From NCBI GenBank assembly GCA_019914995.1, contig CM034129.1, positions 7,267,725 to 7,331,724 on the forward strand: 64,000 bases of DNA, given 5' to 3'. Positions 32,501 to 44,790 of this stretch are shown here, piece after piece. Each line of letters starts with the position of its first letter. Positions within the stretch are counted from its first letter, which is position 1. The notes under the pieces were generated by a model. It did no database searches, was not told the origin of the DNA, and saw only the letters and a program-made list of their open reading frames with translations. A program made the translations under genes and the position numbers. The DNA is from Acanthochlamys bracteata. Lineage: Eukaryota > Streptophyta > Magnoliopsida > Pandanales > Velloziaceae.

Positions 32501-34700
32501 TAATCACGTTTGGAATTGGTAGAGAAGAAGACACGGCCTCAAATCATATAAATTCTTGGGACATGGCGTAGTCAAACAAAATAAGGAAAGCTCCGGTCAG
32601 GAAGAGAAAGAGTTAAAAGGAATAAATGGCATGAGTAGTGGATGCAAAAGTAAGAACAAGGGAAGAAAAATCGCTCTCTTCAAATGTTGGTTAATTTGTG
32701 TTGTTTTCTTCTTCCTTTCATGTTCATTTTTCGGTTGTTGTTCTTCCTGACAGAGAAACTTGTATATACTGCCAAGAAAAACCACGCAAAACTAACTATA
32801 ATCTTAAATGCATACAAAGTTTGATACAAAATAGAACAACCTCATAACAAGATAACAAGGTACATATAGAACAAGCTCATGGGGCATTGCATTTGCAACA
32901 CACAATCTGAGCCATCACCTACATCTCAAGTTTTTACAAAACTGTCAGAGCAACAACATTATAAGCTTAGATTGTCATTCACAAGTTTACATCATCTAAG
33001 TGATGTAGATAAAACCAATTAAGAAAAACTCAGTGATCCTATCCTAATCTATCCTGCAAGTGCACGTTTGTCGTCTACCGTATAGCAGATAACGAGTTTG
33101 TTCCACAGAGATTTTTGTTAACTCTAATTCAAGTTTTTAACTAACAAAAGTTGTGTTTGTAAAAGCGAATCAAAGGTGTACGAGAGCTAAGAACAAAAAG
33201 TAACGCACGGATCAAGAAAATAGGTATGCAAACAACTAGAGTTTTAGAATCCACCACTAATGCTTCTAATTTAATCTTTAAATAAATATGATAATAGATT
33301 ATGATAATTATGAAGACTTTGTACCTAACACCTTGGTCCACTTCTTAGATACGATTTCTAACTTTGGTCTAGTATAAAATCACCTATCGTTAGTGATATT
33401 CTAACTCATTGTTTAGAAATTACTACCGATGCATTAGGTTCTGCGAAATCATAAATCATATAGTTACATTCACTTTGGTCCAGTAAATATTAACTACAGT
33501 TATTAATCCTGTAATTCGTAAGTTATGCTCCGATTGGTCCTCGCAAACACAATTAATATAATAATTTAGATATCAAACTCAATGCTAATCATGCATGCAA
33601 ATTTAACATCTAAACATCCTATCAACTCACATAAAATCAACAATCCGTACATCACATAATATTCAAGAAGTAAATTAAATTTATTAGGGTTTTACTCTAA
33701 CTCTAGTTTAGAGAATTTAGCCACTCATATTAATATTACACACAATAATATTGTATGAAAAATAAAACATGAGAAAAAGAGAAAAAAGCAAATCTGAAGA
33801 ATTTTTCATCTCTAATCTGATCTTCCTTCTGTATCCCATTCGGCTCTCTTTAGGTTTTCCGTCGGCTCTTCGTTCGCTCTTTATTGGTTCCTCTTGGCCC
33901 TTCATTCACCCCTTTTTATAGTTAAACTTTCTCTCACAAAATTAGAAACAAATATCTTCAGGATCTTCGAATTAGATTTGATATAGATTTGTTGCTATAT
34001 TTGATGCTAGATTTGATGTTAAATCTTTGGTTTAGATTTGATTGGTCAAATGCATCAATGAGAACCGCCACTTAATATTTCCTCCCATGATTAGCTCTTT
34101 TATTTTATTCCTTCAATAATTTACTTCTTTATTCACTTATACTTCACAAAAATAAAATAAAATAAAATAAATTAATTCATATTATGAATAGAATTTTAAT
34201 AAAAATTTAATATTTACTATAACAATAAGATATAATAAATATGTATCATTACACATTATCACTAAGCACTACATTTACAACACTTCCCTCGCAACATTCA
34301 TTCATTGTCAAAGAATCGGCATTCACGAAAAAGAGAAAAACAATAGGAAAGTAAGAAGACATCCAATCAAGACTACATCCAGTGAGCTCCAAAGCCACTC
34401 AAGACTACATCTAGCGAGCTCCAGCGAAGCGGTTAACCTATTCCAATATGTCCAATTGTCCTAAAAATAGAGAGAAGATACAAAAAAAAAGTAAAAACAA
34501 CATGAAATTAAATAATGAAATGAAGATAACTACAATTGAACACTACAACTGCAATTGAATCTCTCCTTACTCTGGCTCCAGTTCCGGATTGCACCAACAT
34601 AGAAATAAATTCGAAATAACATTTTAAAAATATATGTTGGTACATAATTGAAAGGAATAACAATACTAGTAATTGGTATTGATCGAATTCAAGGTTCAAG
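32501..34700. other. Intergenic repeat-rich DNA
   Basis: Bases 33050-33340 contain GTTTGTTCCACAGAGATTTTTGTTAACT, wording seen in high-copy plant repeats. The rest is AT-rich with short AATAAAATAAAATAAA runs near 34150. No gene was recognised. Confidence 0.4.
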
Positions 34701-34849
34701 ACCGTCAGCTCAGGAGCGCACACGCGAGTGACACAATCGGCTTCGACGGTGCTTGAGGTTATAATTAATGAAATTAGGTGGAGAATAGGAAAAAGGTGGA
34801 GGTAAAAAAAAACATGATTTTCTTACTAGATTGACGCACGTTAGTCGAT

Positions 34850-35218
34850 CCTAGGGTTTAGCCCGCCCGGGGTTCCCTCGGGCGGGAGAAAGGAACCATT
34901 GAAGCTGAATTTGAAGGAAGGAGAAGAGAAGAGGTAATAAATATTTAAAATTCTCGTCGATACCAACGATCGCCGACTCTGAGAGGCGATGTCGGGATTC
35001 ATTCAGGAGAGGAACAAAGCAAAGAAGAGGAGGCAAGAAATGAAGGAAAACAAATGAAAAGAAAATATATCAGTTCTACTGTGTAAGGGCACACAAAATT
35101 ACGAGTATGTTCTTATATAGTGTTTACGTAAGACAGCCCGACAGTGTTTAATCTAGACAGCCGTACGTAAGGTAATCCGATAGTGTTTAATCTAGACCGT
35201 CAATCAAGTCAGATCTAA

Positions 35219-35220
<2 letters not shown>
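34850..35220 (-). other. Leader-like module ending in a TA tract
   Basis: On the minus strand a TA run (35224-35256) is followed by GACGGTCTAGATTAAACACT twice (about 35150-35210 and 35110-35160, the second diverged), TTACGTAA, a pyrimidine-rich leader, and a GC-rich hairpin CCCGCCCGAGGGAACCCCGGGCGGG (about 34862-34886). The layout recalls 1237-1700. Its nature is not established. Confidence 0.35.

Positions 35221-35223
<3 letters not shown>

Positions 35224-35256
<33 letters not shown>
35224..35256. repeat. (TA)n microsatellite
   Basis: About 16 uninterrupted TA units. Confidence 0.9.
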
Positions 35257-35260
<4 letters not shown>

Positions 35261-35639
35261 TTCCTTTTTGAGGGAATGCACATTTTACAGACCATCCTCC
35301 CTAGCATTAGACACATTCTTACCGTAGTGTGGTTTATTTGGATCTCCATAAGAAACAACCATCTCCACAAAACTCAATCCATGAGCAACCAATCTCCGAC
35401 CTCGACTGCCATCTATATATGCTACAGAATGGATGACTAAACCCTCTCTAGGGGTAAACCCGACTTAAAAATTCCTGTTCATAGAGGCAAGGAAACAAAA
35501 AGTTACTTCAACATCAGCTTTTAGATGAATGAACAAATGGATGGAAGAAAAGAGTGAAGCGAGAAAGGAGAACCTTTTGCCATTCAATAAAGTAACTGTT
35601 AACAACCAAACTAGGACCTTCAGGCTGAATAATATGTAG

Positions 35640-36815
35640 TGATTCACATGACTCCAGTCTACTCCTCCACGAGTCTCTCCTAGAGCATAATTCCTTGAAG
35701 GATCTGGAGATAGAGGAACCGACTTTCTGTCTGCAAAACTCAACAACCAGCAACTGAACCAGTTTGAGATAGCTGTTGCAAGGTAAAAGAAGGATTATCA
35801 AAAGCTGTTGGGCCAAAGCGGCATAAGATGGCATCTGTCAATTCCTCCAAAGAATGGCGTGACTTGTCCTTTAAAAATTCTGGTACCAACGATTTGCTTC
35901 ACTGTTGAAATACATAGCAGCAATAGGTACTTGATCAGATGGTGATGTGTGAAAGTATCGAAAATATTTTTTCTGTCAAGTACAACCATTCTTATGGACC
36001 GGTATCATTAAATGAAGGAAACTTGTGTCTATCACATAGAACAACAGTGTTATGCTGGTGATAGTTTTGGCAATGAATTGTATACGGAGGAAATAAAGAT
36101 TGGGAAATGGGGAACTGGTTAGGCAGTTTGTTGGTTGGTGGTACGTAAGAAAATGAGTGTCGTGGCGGCATGTGGAGAGGAGTATGTGGTGGTAGCATAT
36201 GGGGATGGGTATGTTTCGATGGATAAGGGAGCGAATGTGATGGCGATAGGTGGGAAGGTGTATGTCGTGGGAGTACATGAAAAGTGGTAGTTGATGGTGG
36301 TAGGTAGGGTGGTGAGGGTGAGTGGGTGGTGTTATGAAAAGACCTCATGGGTGGAGTGAAGCTAGTGGGAACGGCCATAAATGAAGTAGAGGGAAAGGTG
36401 TGGGTAGGCAAAGAAGTGGAAATAGGGACAAAGGAAGTGGAGAAGACGTTGTGGGCGGGTAAGGGAGATGAAATAGCTTGTAGCATTATTGGCATAATGG
36501 ATGGGGACTGATTCTTTGCTAAGACGTAGGATTCTCTATAGGGTTGCTATTTCGTTCATCAAGCGTTGCGTTTCAGCTTGATCTGCAGATATACGTGCCA
36601 AAGCAGCCGTAAAGTGTGCTGCCAACTAGTTGATCTACTCTTGCCATCCTATCTCACGTCTGGATCGAGCTGAAGAATTTGGAGGTCGGAGAGAGGGAGA
36701 TTATGGAGGCGGTATAAACTCTTCAGATGGGGAGGGTGGTGTGTAGAGCAACTTTGGCGCTGTTGCGGACGGATTGGTCCTTAGATCACTGCTCATAATA
36801 CCAAATGATATACTC
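35640..36815 (-). pseudogene. Ty3/gypsy gag fragment (element C)
   Basis: The minus strand has a Pro/Ser/His-rich N-terminal half (Thr-Ser-Leu-Pro and His-Thr-Pro repeats) and then DRHKFPSFNDTGP, the start of the gag core. In shifted frames QVPIAAMYF, EANRWYQNF and LEELTDAILCRFGPTAF follow. A degenerate primer site, TGGTATTATGAGCAG, lies at about 36796-36810 (minus). Pol is absent, so this is a truncated element. Confidence 0.8.
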
Positions 36816-37400
36816 CACTGAAGAACGACACCGGAGATTTGAAACAATGAAATTACAAAATAGAAAACAGAGTAAGTTATCTAAGATAAACAAACTAATT
36901 AATGTTCATCTTCTTGTCCCCTCCTACATAATTCTAATACTCTTTTTATATTAGGCACGGATCACCTACAAGACAGAAGATGCTAAGAATATTTGGAGTA
37001 ACTACATGCATCCTTACCGATGGCTGGTAGAAAGGAGTGGTAGCTAGTCGTTGGCATGTAGACGCCTGGTTCGTGTGCAGCGAGGTTTTTAGGTCCATTC
37101 ATGCTGAAGCATATCACAGAAGCACAGCAAAGCGTCTCCTTTCCTGCAGTTGCGCCCATTGCAATGGTTAGCTATCTCTCTGTGGTACCTGTCATCTTTA
37201 TCTGACATACAAAGGACTGTCGTTGCCATTCTTTATATCTCTCGCTATCTTCCTTCCTTTACCTCTCACCACCACCGTGCCGCCGCCTTCTCTATCCTCC
37301 ACTTATATTTATGTATCTGACTACTACAGAGGGTAACTGTTCAAGATTTCTTGTCTATTTAAAGAGAAGAGTGAATATTTTTTTCTTTCATCAAAGTTGG
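36815..37400 (-). mobile_element. Possible 5' LTR of element C
   Basis: On the minus strand the sequence before the primer site ends GGAGTATATCA, as an LTR end should. Upstream extent is unknown because there is no second LTR to compare. TATATTT-like words occur near 37305. Confidence 0.35.
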
Positions 37401-37499
37401 AAGCGTGATTGACTTCGAATGGTACCAAACTTTCAAAGCTAAACGTCCTGTTTAATATTATAATGTTATTATGAAATGAATTTTATAAAGTGAAGTTCG

Positions 37500-37533
<34 letters not shown>

Positions 37534-37838
37534 ATTAAATATATAAAAAAATTTAAATTAAATTGATAAAATAAAATTAATATAAAAAAATAAATTTTAA
37601 AATAATAATAATATATAAAATGATTGAATTTTATATTTCAAAAGAATATTAGAGTTTTTTTAAATGCAACATCCTAAGAATAAAAGAAGGAAAAGAAACG
37701 AACTAATGGAACGGTTTTCAAAATGGTGAGAGAACTCACCGCATTGAGTTTGGGACCATAATCATCATAAAATAGCATCATAATACCATCTTCTTAGCTC
37801 TAAAATGAAATATAATTAATTAGATGGACTGATAGAAA
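37401..37838. other. AT-rich intergenic DNA with TA microsatellite
   Basis: A (TA)n run at about 37501-37533 with two interruptions; otherwise nothing recognised. Confidence 0.5.
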
Positions 37839-38103
37839 GGAAGTTTAGGATTGCTTATGAAATAGAACTTTTGTAAAATTGAAAGTATTTTTATCTTTTT
37901 TGAAAAATGAGCTATATTTTTTTACTTCAAAAAAAAAAAAAATATGCAATAAAAAGATCTTATTTCGTAGAATTTTTTTACACTTTCTAAATTTTTAAAT
38001 AATTTTTTTATATACTTATAAAATATGTATTGAAAAACGTGAAATAGAAAAAAATTGAGAAAAACTGATAAGCAGTTTTTGAAACGGAGAACCAAACAGC
38101 CCC
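37839..38103 (+). mobile_element. MITE family M2 copy
   Basis: The interior matches 26050-26260: ATTGCTTATGAAATAGAAC, GAGCTATATTTTTTTACTTC, AATATGCAATAAAAAGATC. The right end ACCAAACAGCCCC is well kept, while the left end (GAAGTTTAGG) is worn. No clear target duplication. Confidence 0.7.
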
Positions 38104-38819
38104 ATATGGGTAAATGTTGTGAAAAGTGAAAATCACTCGCACTTTATCGTATGGTGTTTCATTGTATGTTTAGATATAAGAAATAAAAATAAAAGTACAA
38201 ATAAATAGTAAGAGGACGGAAGAAATGATAGTATTTAATCTTACGATGTTTCCATATAGTAAGGGTATCAAATTTATTATGTTTGAATAGACAGATAAAC
38301 AGATGAGTAACAAAAATAATTTTTTATAAAAAATTCACTTGTTCTTTTTATACTAATCTAATTAACTTTATTAATATAACTTTAAATTAATTTTTTTAGA
38401 CTAATCTAATTTTATATAATGTTAGATATAAATTTAACAAAAATAAAGCAGTTTTTAAAAATAAATAAATTTGATCATAGTTTTATTACCAATTAAAATC
38501 AATTAAAATTAAAAAGTATACAAACTATAAGTTATTATAATAAAAAATAACATTCATTAATAAAAAATAAATATTGAATTACAAGTAATATTAAATTAGA
38601 TTAAATTTTAAAAATAAAAGAATAAAAGGGAAATTAAATTTTCTTTCCCTCTTGTCATAGTACGTACCCACCGATTCGATTCACCACAATTTATTAGGAA
38701 GGAGGAGGGGCTGCTCCCTATGCCTACTCATAAATTAAACACTATATTAAGATAAGGAGGAGAGATTATCATCTCATCTTGCTCACCTTTTATTTAACTT
38801 TGTGAGCTATTATTGCTTA
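38104..38819. other. AT-rich intergenic DNA
   Basis: Very AT-rich with no coding frame, RNA gene or transposon end that I can support. Confidence 0.45.
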
Positions 38820-39103
38820 GGGGTATTTACTTTGATATTAAACTCACTATTAAAGGTAAATTTATAAAAATAAATTTAGAACTGAAATGATTTAATAAAA
38901 AATAAGTTTTTAAATTTATTTAGTATTAAAAGGTGAGTCTTAAAATTAAAATTTGAAAATATATTTTTGAATTTTAATTTCAAAACTCACCATTTAATAC
39001 TAAAAGAAAACAAATTTTTGAAGAAAAATATTTATTTTCAATTTTATGTTTATTTTAATTTAAAAGTGATTTTTAAAATAGTAAGTTTGGTGTAGACAAT
39101 TCC
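38820..39103. mobile_element. Tourist/Harbinger-like MITE
   Basis: 284 bp flanked by TTA on both sides (38817-38819 and 39104-39106). The ends are imperfect inverted repeats: GGGGTATTTACTTTGATATTAAACTCACTAT against GGAATTGTCTACACCAAACTTACTAT, both aligned at the distal AACT(C/T)ACTAT. Non-coding. The TWA target is typical of PIF/Harbinger. Confidence 0.7.
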
Positions 39104-39417
39104 TTACTTGTTTTTTGGCTTGGAATCTTTTTTCTGGATATTTTAAAATGCTGATGGTGAAGTCGGCTTTTTCTTATTATAACTAAATTTAATTAAATTA
39201 GATTTTTTTATAATCTATTTGTAGTATTTATTTTTAATCTTTCTTTAAATAGTGTAAATTATTTCAATGTTCATATTCAAGTAGAAGTAAATATAAAAAG
39301 TAAATCTTCTAGTATTTAAATATTCAATTCATATTTTCATGTTTTATAATTTATTTTAAAAAATTAAACAAATCTTTAGTCTCACCGAATTCAATTTTAC
39401 AGCTACTCGTCATGACT

Positions 39418-40290
39418 TCTAGGGGTGCAACATATGACCGATCTGAAAATTCAATCCGAAATCGATCCATTTAATTAGAATTAGAGTTGAATGAATTTCA
39501 TCCGACGATTAAATGGATGAATTTGGGTCGTATCGAAACTGACCCACAACCCGAATTGTCACCCCTATAAGGAACGACTGTTTTTTTTATTTTTTCTTAT
39601 CGTATAATAAAATTTTAGCAACGAAAAAAAAGAATTAATGATAGTAATTTATATATTATTTTAATTATATGTTTTTATATAAATTGTTTACTTTTATAAT
39701 TGTATTATATTTATAAACTAGTGCAATATGAGAATTAGAATATAATCAAAATTATTATTGTATAGTATTTCTTTAATGACGAATTTAGATTTTGTAAAAA
39801 TATTTTTATCAAAATATTGTCAGCTAACTATGTTTATCAAAATTCTTATCGAAAATATTATAATATATATATATATATATATAATTATAAAATTTCAGGT
39901 ATCACCATATATTTTATAAAATAAAAGTAAAAGTAAAACTAAATATTTTTTGGACCATTATAAGGACCGATAAAGATATTAAGAAATGTATATTTTAACA
40001 GATAATCACCATATCTCTTCATCAAGAACATAATACAATATGCATTCCAACTGATTTTATAATTTTATTAAAGCTTAAAAGTATCAAAGTAAAATAAATA
40101 ATTTTAATTATTGAATGGGTTGATCTGAATTTGATTCGATTATTAACTAGATTGGATTAGGAGTTGATAATTTTGGCCCGTATAAATTTATAAATTGGGT
40201 TAGAATTGAATAAATTTAACATGATTATTAAATGGATCGATCTGAACCAACCTACCAATCCGATTATTAAGTGGATCGATCCGATCATTG
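39418..40290. repeat. Interspersed repeat family R1, full-length copy
   Basis: It begins AGGGGTGCAACATATGACC and matches 21495-22360 throughout (AACGACTGTTTTTTTTA, GTATAATAAAATTTTAGCAACG, ATCACCATATCTCTTCATCAAG). A short internal repeat of GATTATTAA(A/G)TGGATCGATC near the right end marks it off. Confidence 0.65.
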
Positions 40291-40998
40291 ACTTCATGAG
40301 AGGAGCACCGTTCGTTATTTATGGTTTGTTTAACAAGTCATATCTAAAGATGATGCAATACATAACTGATTTATATATTTGAGAAAATTAATATTTTCTA
40401 CGGTTAGTGTTTCTTCACTATCATAAATAAATATATTAGTTTTAATTTTTATAATGATTTGAATCATGAAGAAGAAAATCCTTTTGGAGTATCCTTTAAA
40501 CCGAGATATTATCACACATGTACAAAAACTAAGTTACTCAATTAATTAATTTCTTCAAAAAATATTAAGAAATCTTATGATCATTCATTCCAAGATACAA
40601 CAAACTGAGAGTAACCTTATGTTTTTCTCTATATTAACAATTTTCCATTAGTTATCTTTATAATGTCCCTATATCTGCCTCTGTTTATCTCATTTCTTTC
40701 TAATTCACTATATATTCATCTTTAAACACCTTGTCGTGCACAAAAGAAAACTATCTGTCCTATGGTCAAATGGATATAGACAACTAATTAGACCTATAAC
40801 ATTAGAAAAATTAGTCAAAATAAAATTATTGAGCTGGTAAATAATTACACATATTTAGTAAAAAGAGTTTGATTCTTTCTTTCTTGATACCAAATCACTT
40901 TGTCTGTTTAATATTTTTGGATCAACCAAACTCTCTTACATATATAAGAAGCATGATTGAGATCCATGTTCTTTTTACGGCACATGTTTGTTGGAATT
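40291..40998. other. Intergenic DNA
   Basis: AT-rich with no feature recognised. Confidence 0.4.
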
Positions 40999-41003
40999 GT
41001 TAC

Positions 41004-41548
41004 AGATACAACTAACTACTCTAAGGAATAAAATAACTTTATTGATAATCATACATGCCCTCCTATTAAGGACATTTACATATTTATAATGAAATCTTTC
41101 TAACTTGAGTAATTCTACTTGCAGTTCAATTTTGTAAACAGAGGAAAGAATCTAAACTAACTCAAATCCTAAGAATTCAAATTAAGAGAAATGTCATTTT
41201 TGGTAGGTTCCCGGAATCCCGGGTGCCTTCTAAGGATACCGTTGTGCACCCTGGTCACCATTTGACAAGGTGGCCTGGGATTTATTTAGCGCCAACCTAA
41301 AGCGCCCATGGCACTCAGGAACAGTTGTGCACCCGAATGCTCTTGTTAGCTGTGGGCCTAGTTAGGGTCCACAGTTGGGACACGTTCGACACCCCGACGA
41401 TACTGAGGCCTTCAGGCGTTGATTTCGGCAAAGCGGACCCATGCCTACTGTTCTGGAATGAGAAGCCCTGCTATTTGTTGAGTCATCCGTTTCCCTAACA
41501 GAGTCAGCTACAACTGCCTCTACAGTTGGCACTACGGCACGTGTATCA
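41004..41548 (-). repeat. 3' LTR of element B
   Basis: 545 bp. On the minus strand it starts TGATACACGTGC and ends GTATCT. A TATAAATA box is the complement of 41081-41088. A clean polypurine tract (GAAAGGGAGGAGAA) directly precedes it at 41549-41562. Confidence 0.9.
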
Positions 41549-42935
41549 TTCTCCTCCCTTTCAAGAAATGGCTCGTCCTCGAGACGTGGTAGGATGCAGT
41601 GGAGAGGTTGGTGGGACCAATCAAGCATCGTTGAGTTGAGAGACATGCACCACTAGGTGGATAGAGTCGGGTGAAAGAGTAAGGCGCTACACTACTGGTT
41701 AGACAGCCTCAAAAACAATGAAGGGATCGTAATATCTGTGACGGAGTTTGGCATGTTTATGGGAGGCGATAGAGCTTTATCGGTGCGGTTGAAGCTTCAA
41801 GAACACCCGATCGCCTGCATTAAAATGAACACATCCCGGCGATGACAATTCACTAGCTGCTTCATACAATTCTGCGAGCAGTGTAGGTGAAAATGTAGGT
41901 CCCATAGGACCAAGTCCCGCACCTAGAGTTGAAGACCCACGCTGTCCATGCACACATTCCGAAGACGAACGAAACCAGTCGTGGCGGCAGTCTACCATAC
42001 ACGGCTTCAAAGGGGGACGTCTTGGTAGCTTGAAGGATGCTTGTGTTGTAGGAAAATTTCGCCCAATGTAACCAGCGCATTCAGGAACGAGGTCGATCCC
42101 TATTGAAACAGCAAAGATACGTCTCAAGACCCCGATTGACGACTTTGGACTGGTCGTCCGTTTGTAGATGATAAGCCGAGCTCATGTGTAGTGACGTACC
42201 CTGAAGACGATGAAGCTCTTGCCAGAAGGTGGTTAAGAAAATAGAGTCCCTATCGGAATATAATAGAGGTAAGACAACCATGGAGTCTAACGATTTCTCT
42301 AGCAAAGGCCGCCGCTACTGATGTAGCTGAATACGGGTGTTTCAAGGGAATGAAGTAGGCATACTTGGATAAACAATCCACGACCACGAAAATCACATCC
42401 TCACCGTCGGAAAATGAAAGTCTCTTGATGAAGTCTATGGAAATGTCCTCTCATATCCTATTAGGAATTGGCAAGGGATGCGGCAGTCCAGCAGGGCGCA
42501 GAGAGGAACTTTTGGCCCTAGCACAAGTGTCACACGAGGCTATGTAATGATGTGTGTTAGTGGACATACCTAACCAATAGAACTGAGACGAGAGGAGCTT
42601 GGAAGTCCGGAAATGGCCTCCATGTCCCGCTTGAGCTGAGTTGTGTGCTTCAAAAAGTAGTTGGGGCGTAAAGGGGTAATTGGCTACCCAAATTCGATTT
42701 TTAAACAAAATAATTCCTCGGCTTTCTATAATGTCAGGCTTGGAAGTGTCACTGGTCGAGAGCAGGAGGCCGGAATAGCTTGCATCATGCAATTGTGCTT
42801 GACGTAGGTCAACCCAGAAGGAGCACTGGAAGGTGGATATAGCAGCTAGGGATACGGCTATAAGGGGTTTCGATGACGACATGTCTCCTAGCCCTATACT
42901 CGATATGATAGTCATATCCCAATAACTTAACAAGC
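41362..42935 (-). pseudogene. Integrase and tail of element B
   Basis: The zinc module LLFEAHNSAQAGHGGHF...CDTC lies at ~42530-42680. Core words TFWQELHRLQGTSLHMS and VVNRGLETYLCCF are at ~42110-42240. WLHWAKFSYNTSI and AVYGRLPPRLVSF are at ~41970-42080. The tail has HVSQLNDA (~41650) and then LEDEPFLEREENDTRA, the last residues lying across the polypurine tract into the 3' LTR. Frame breaks are frequent and no chromodomain core is visible. Confidence 0.85.
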
Positions 42936-43078
42936 CTTTTAAGTTGGTCCGGTGAAGAGAGCCGTTGCTACAAGAGAAACTTGAGACTTAAGTGATCAGC
43001 TTTGATAGTGAATCGGTTGCTGAGCAGATAGGGGCGTCAACTTTGGAAGGCGAGGACAAGAGCCATCAATTCCTTCTC

Positions 43079-44110
43079 TTAAGTGGACTTGGCTACTGCT
43101 GCAAGGCCAAAGCTCTTGCTAAAATATGCAATCGGCTGGATTCGTTGGGAGAAACTGCACCTATGTCTTTGCTCGGTGCGTCCTTCTCTACAGTGAAGTG
43201 TAAGGAGAAACGGTGCTACCAATACAAGGATAGTAATCATTGCTGCCTTTAGATTTGTAAAGGCCTCATCAGTCGCTGGAGTCCAATGAAAGGAGTCACG
43301 TTTGAGGAGGGATGTCAATGAAGCAGTAATGGAACTATAGTCTTGACAAAACGCCTATAGTACCTTGTCAAACTGAGAAAGCAGCAAAGAGAAGTGGCGA
43401 AGGAAGGAGTCGACCACTGTAACATAGCTTGAACCTTGTTGGGGTGAGCGGCGTTGCCTGAGGCTGACACGATGTGACCCAGATAATCCAATTGGGAGCA
43501 CCCAAAGTGGCACTTGGCGGAGGAAGGAGTCGACCACTGTATCATAGCTTGAACCTTGTTGGGGTGAGCGGCGATGCCTGAGGCTGAGACGATGTTTGCA
43601 AATAGTCGAGTCATGCGTAAGACAGCTAAGGCCTTCTCAAGGTGCAGCAAGTGGTCGTCCCATGATTTTCTGTAAATCAAGATGTCATCAAAGAAAATGA
43701 GGACAAACCTTCGCAAATATGGTCGAAACAAATCGTTCATCAAGGACTAAAAGATAGTCTGCGCATTCGTCAAACCGAATGGCATCACCAAAAATTCGTA
43801 ATGGCCGTCATTTGTGCGAAAAACCGTCTAATGCACGTCATCCTCTTTAACACGAATTTGATAATAACCGAACTTCAAGTCCAATTTGGAGAAGAAGCAA
43901 GTTCCATGAAGTTCATCAAGCAATTCATCGATCACCAGAATGGAAAACTTGTCCTTCACGGTAATCTCATTTAAGGAGCGATAATCCACGCAAAAACACC
44001 AACAACTATCCTTCTTAGTCACCAACAGCACCAGAGAGGAGAAGGCCGAAAAATCGGGACGGATAATCCCTTGAGTGAGCATTTCTTTGATAATGCGCTC
44101 AATTTCTATT
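43079..44110 (-). pseudogene. Reverse transcriptase and RNase H of element B, with internal duplication
   Basis: RT words are [30 protein letters not shown] and [21 protein letters not shown]; the FFDD box is in FVLIFFDDILIYRKSW. RNase H is reduced to FHWTPATDEAFTNLKAAM and QRIQPIAYFSKSF. A 120-bp tandem repeat (43401-43520 / 43521-43640) duplicates 40 residues around AAHPNKVQAM-QWSTPS in frame. Confidence 0.88.
43401..43640. repeat. 120-bp tandem duplication in the RT of element B
   Basis: AGGAAGGAGTCGACCACTGT recurs exactly 120 bp later, with the copies diverging only after AGGCTGA-ACGATGT. The period is a multiple of three, so the frame is kept. Confidence 0.9.
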
Positions 44111-44279
44111 TCCTCGACATGAGGGTATCGATATGGCCGGTTATTTCTTGATGGTGCTCACGGTAAGAGGGGAATGCAATGGTCATGGGACTTCTTAGTC
44201 AGTAGGCTGCGAATGGGAGAGAACACAAAGGCATCTCTTTCGAGCAAGAGATTAAAATCTAGGGAACTCCTCGGAGTGA

Positions 44280-44790
44280 CATGGGTACTGTCCGTAGGAA
44301 CCACCGCACAGAGGCGAAGGGAGCACAAAGTGTAACCCGAGTGGAGGCTAGTGGGCTAGGAGACGCCCCCTTCCTTCATGCCACGAAGGATGAATCTTGC
44401 TGTTGTAAGGTGAAGCGCATATCTGAATGATCCCAATTGCAAATAACATCCCCCAAGCTATGTAGCCATTGGATGCCAAGCACAGCATCTATCCCCCATA
44501 GCGGGAAGAGGTAAGCATCCACAACAATGGAAGCACCTTATATTGTCAAGGGAATGGCGCTGTAAATTCTATCAATAGAGTGACGTCGCCAGTCAGCGAG
44601 CTCAACATGCAATGACCTTACCGTCGAAGAAGGAAGACGCAAATGCTTGGCCAAGCGTTCCACAATAAACTTGTGGATTAAGCCCGAATCAATCAAAATG
44701 AATACCTCCTATTATTTGATAGTTCCCACAACTTGGATGGTTTGCGGGCTAACCATACCATGCATTGCGCCGAGAGCTAGTTTAGCGTCA
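44280..44790 (-). pseudogene. Protease region of element B
   Basis: The minus strand reads VFILIDSG (catalytic Asp kept, ~44680-44700), then RLAKHLRLPSS and, in phase, VLGIQWLHSLGDV (~44450-44490). Stops flank the motif. Confidence 0.8.

Noticed and set aside
35992-36495. A novel Pro/Ser/His-rich protein
   Set aside because: Its end (HKFPSF) and the gag words that follow identify it as the variable N-terminal half of gypsy gag.
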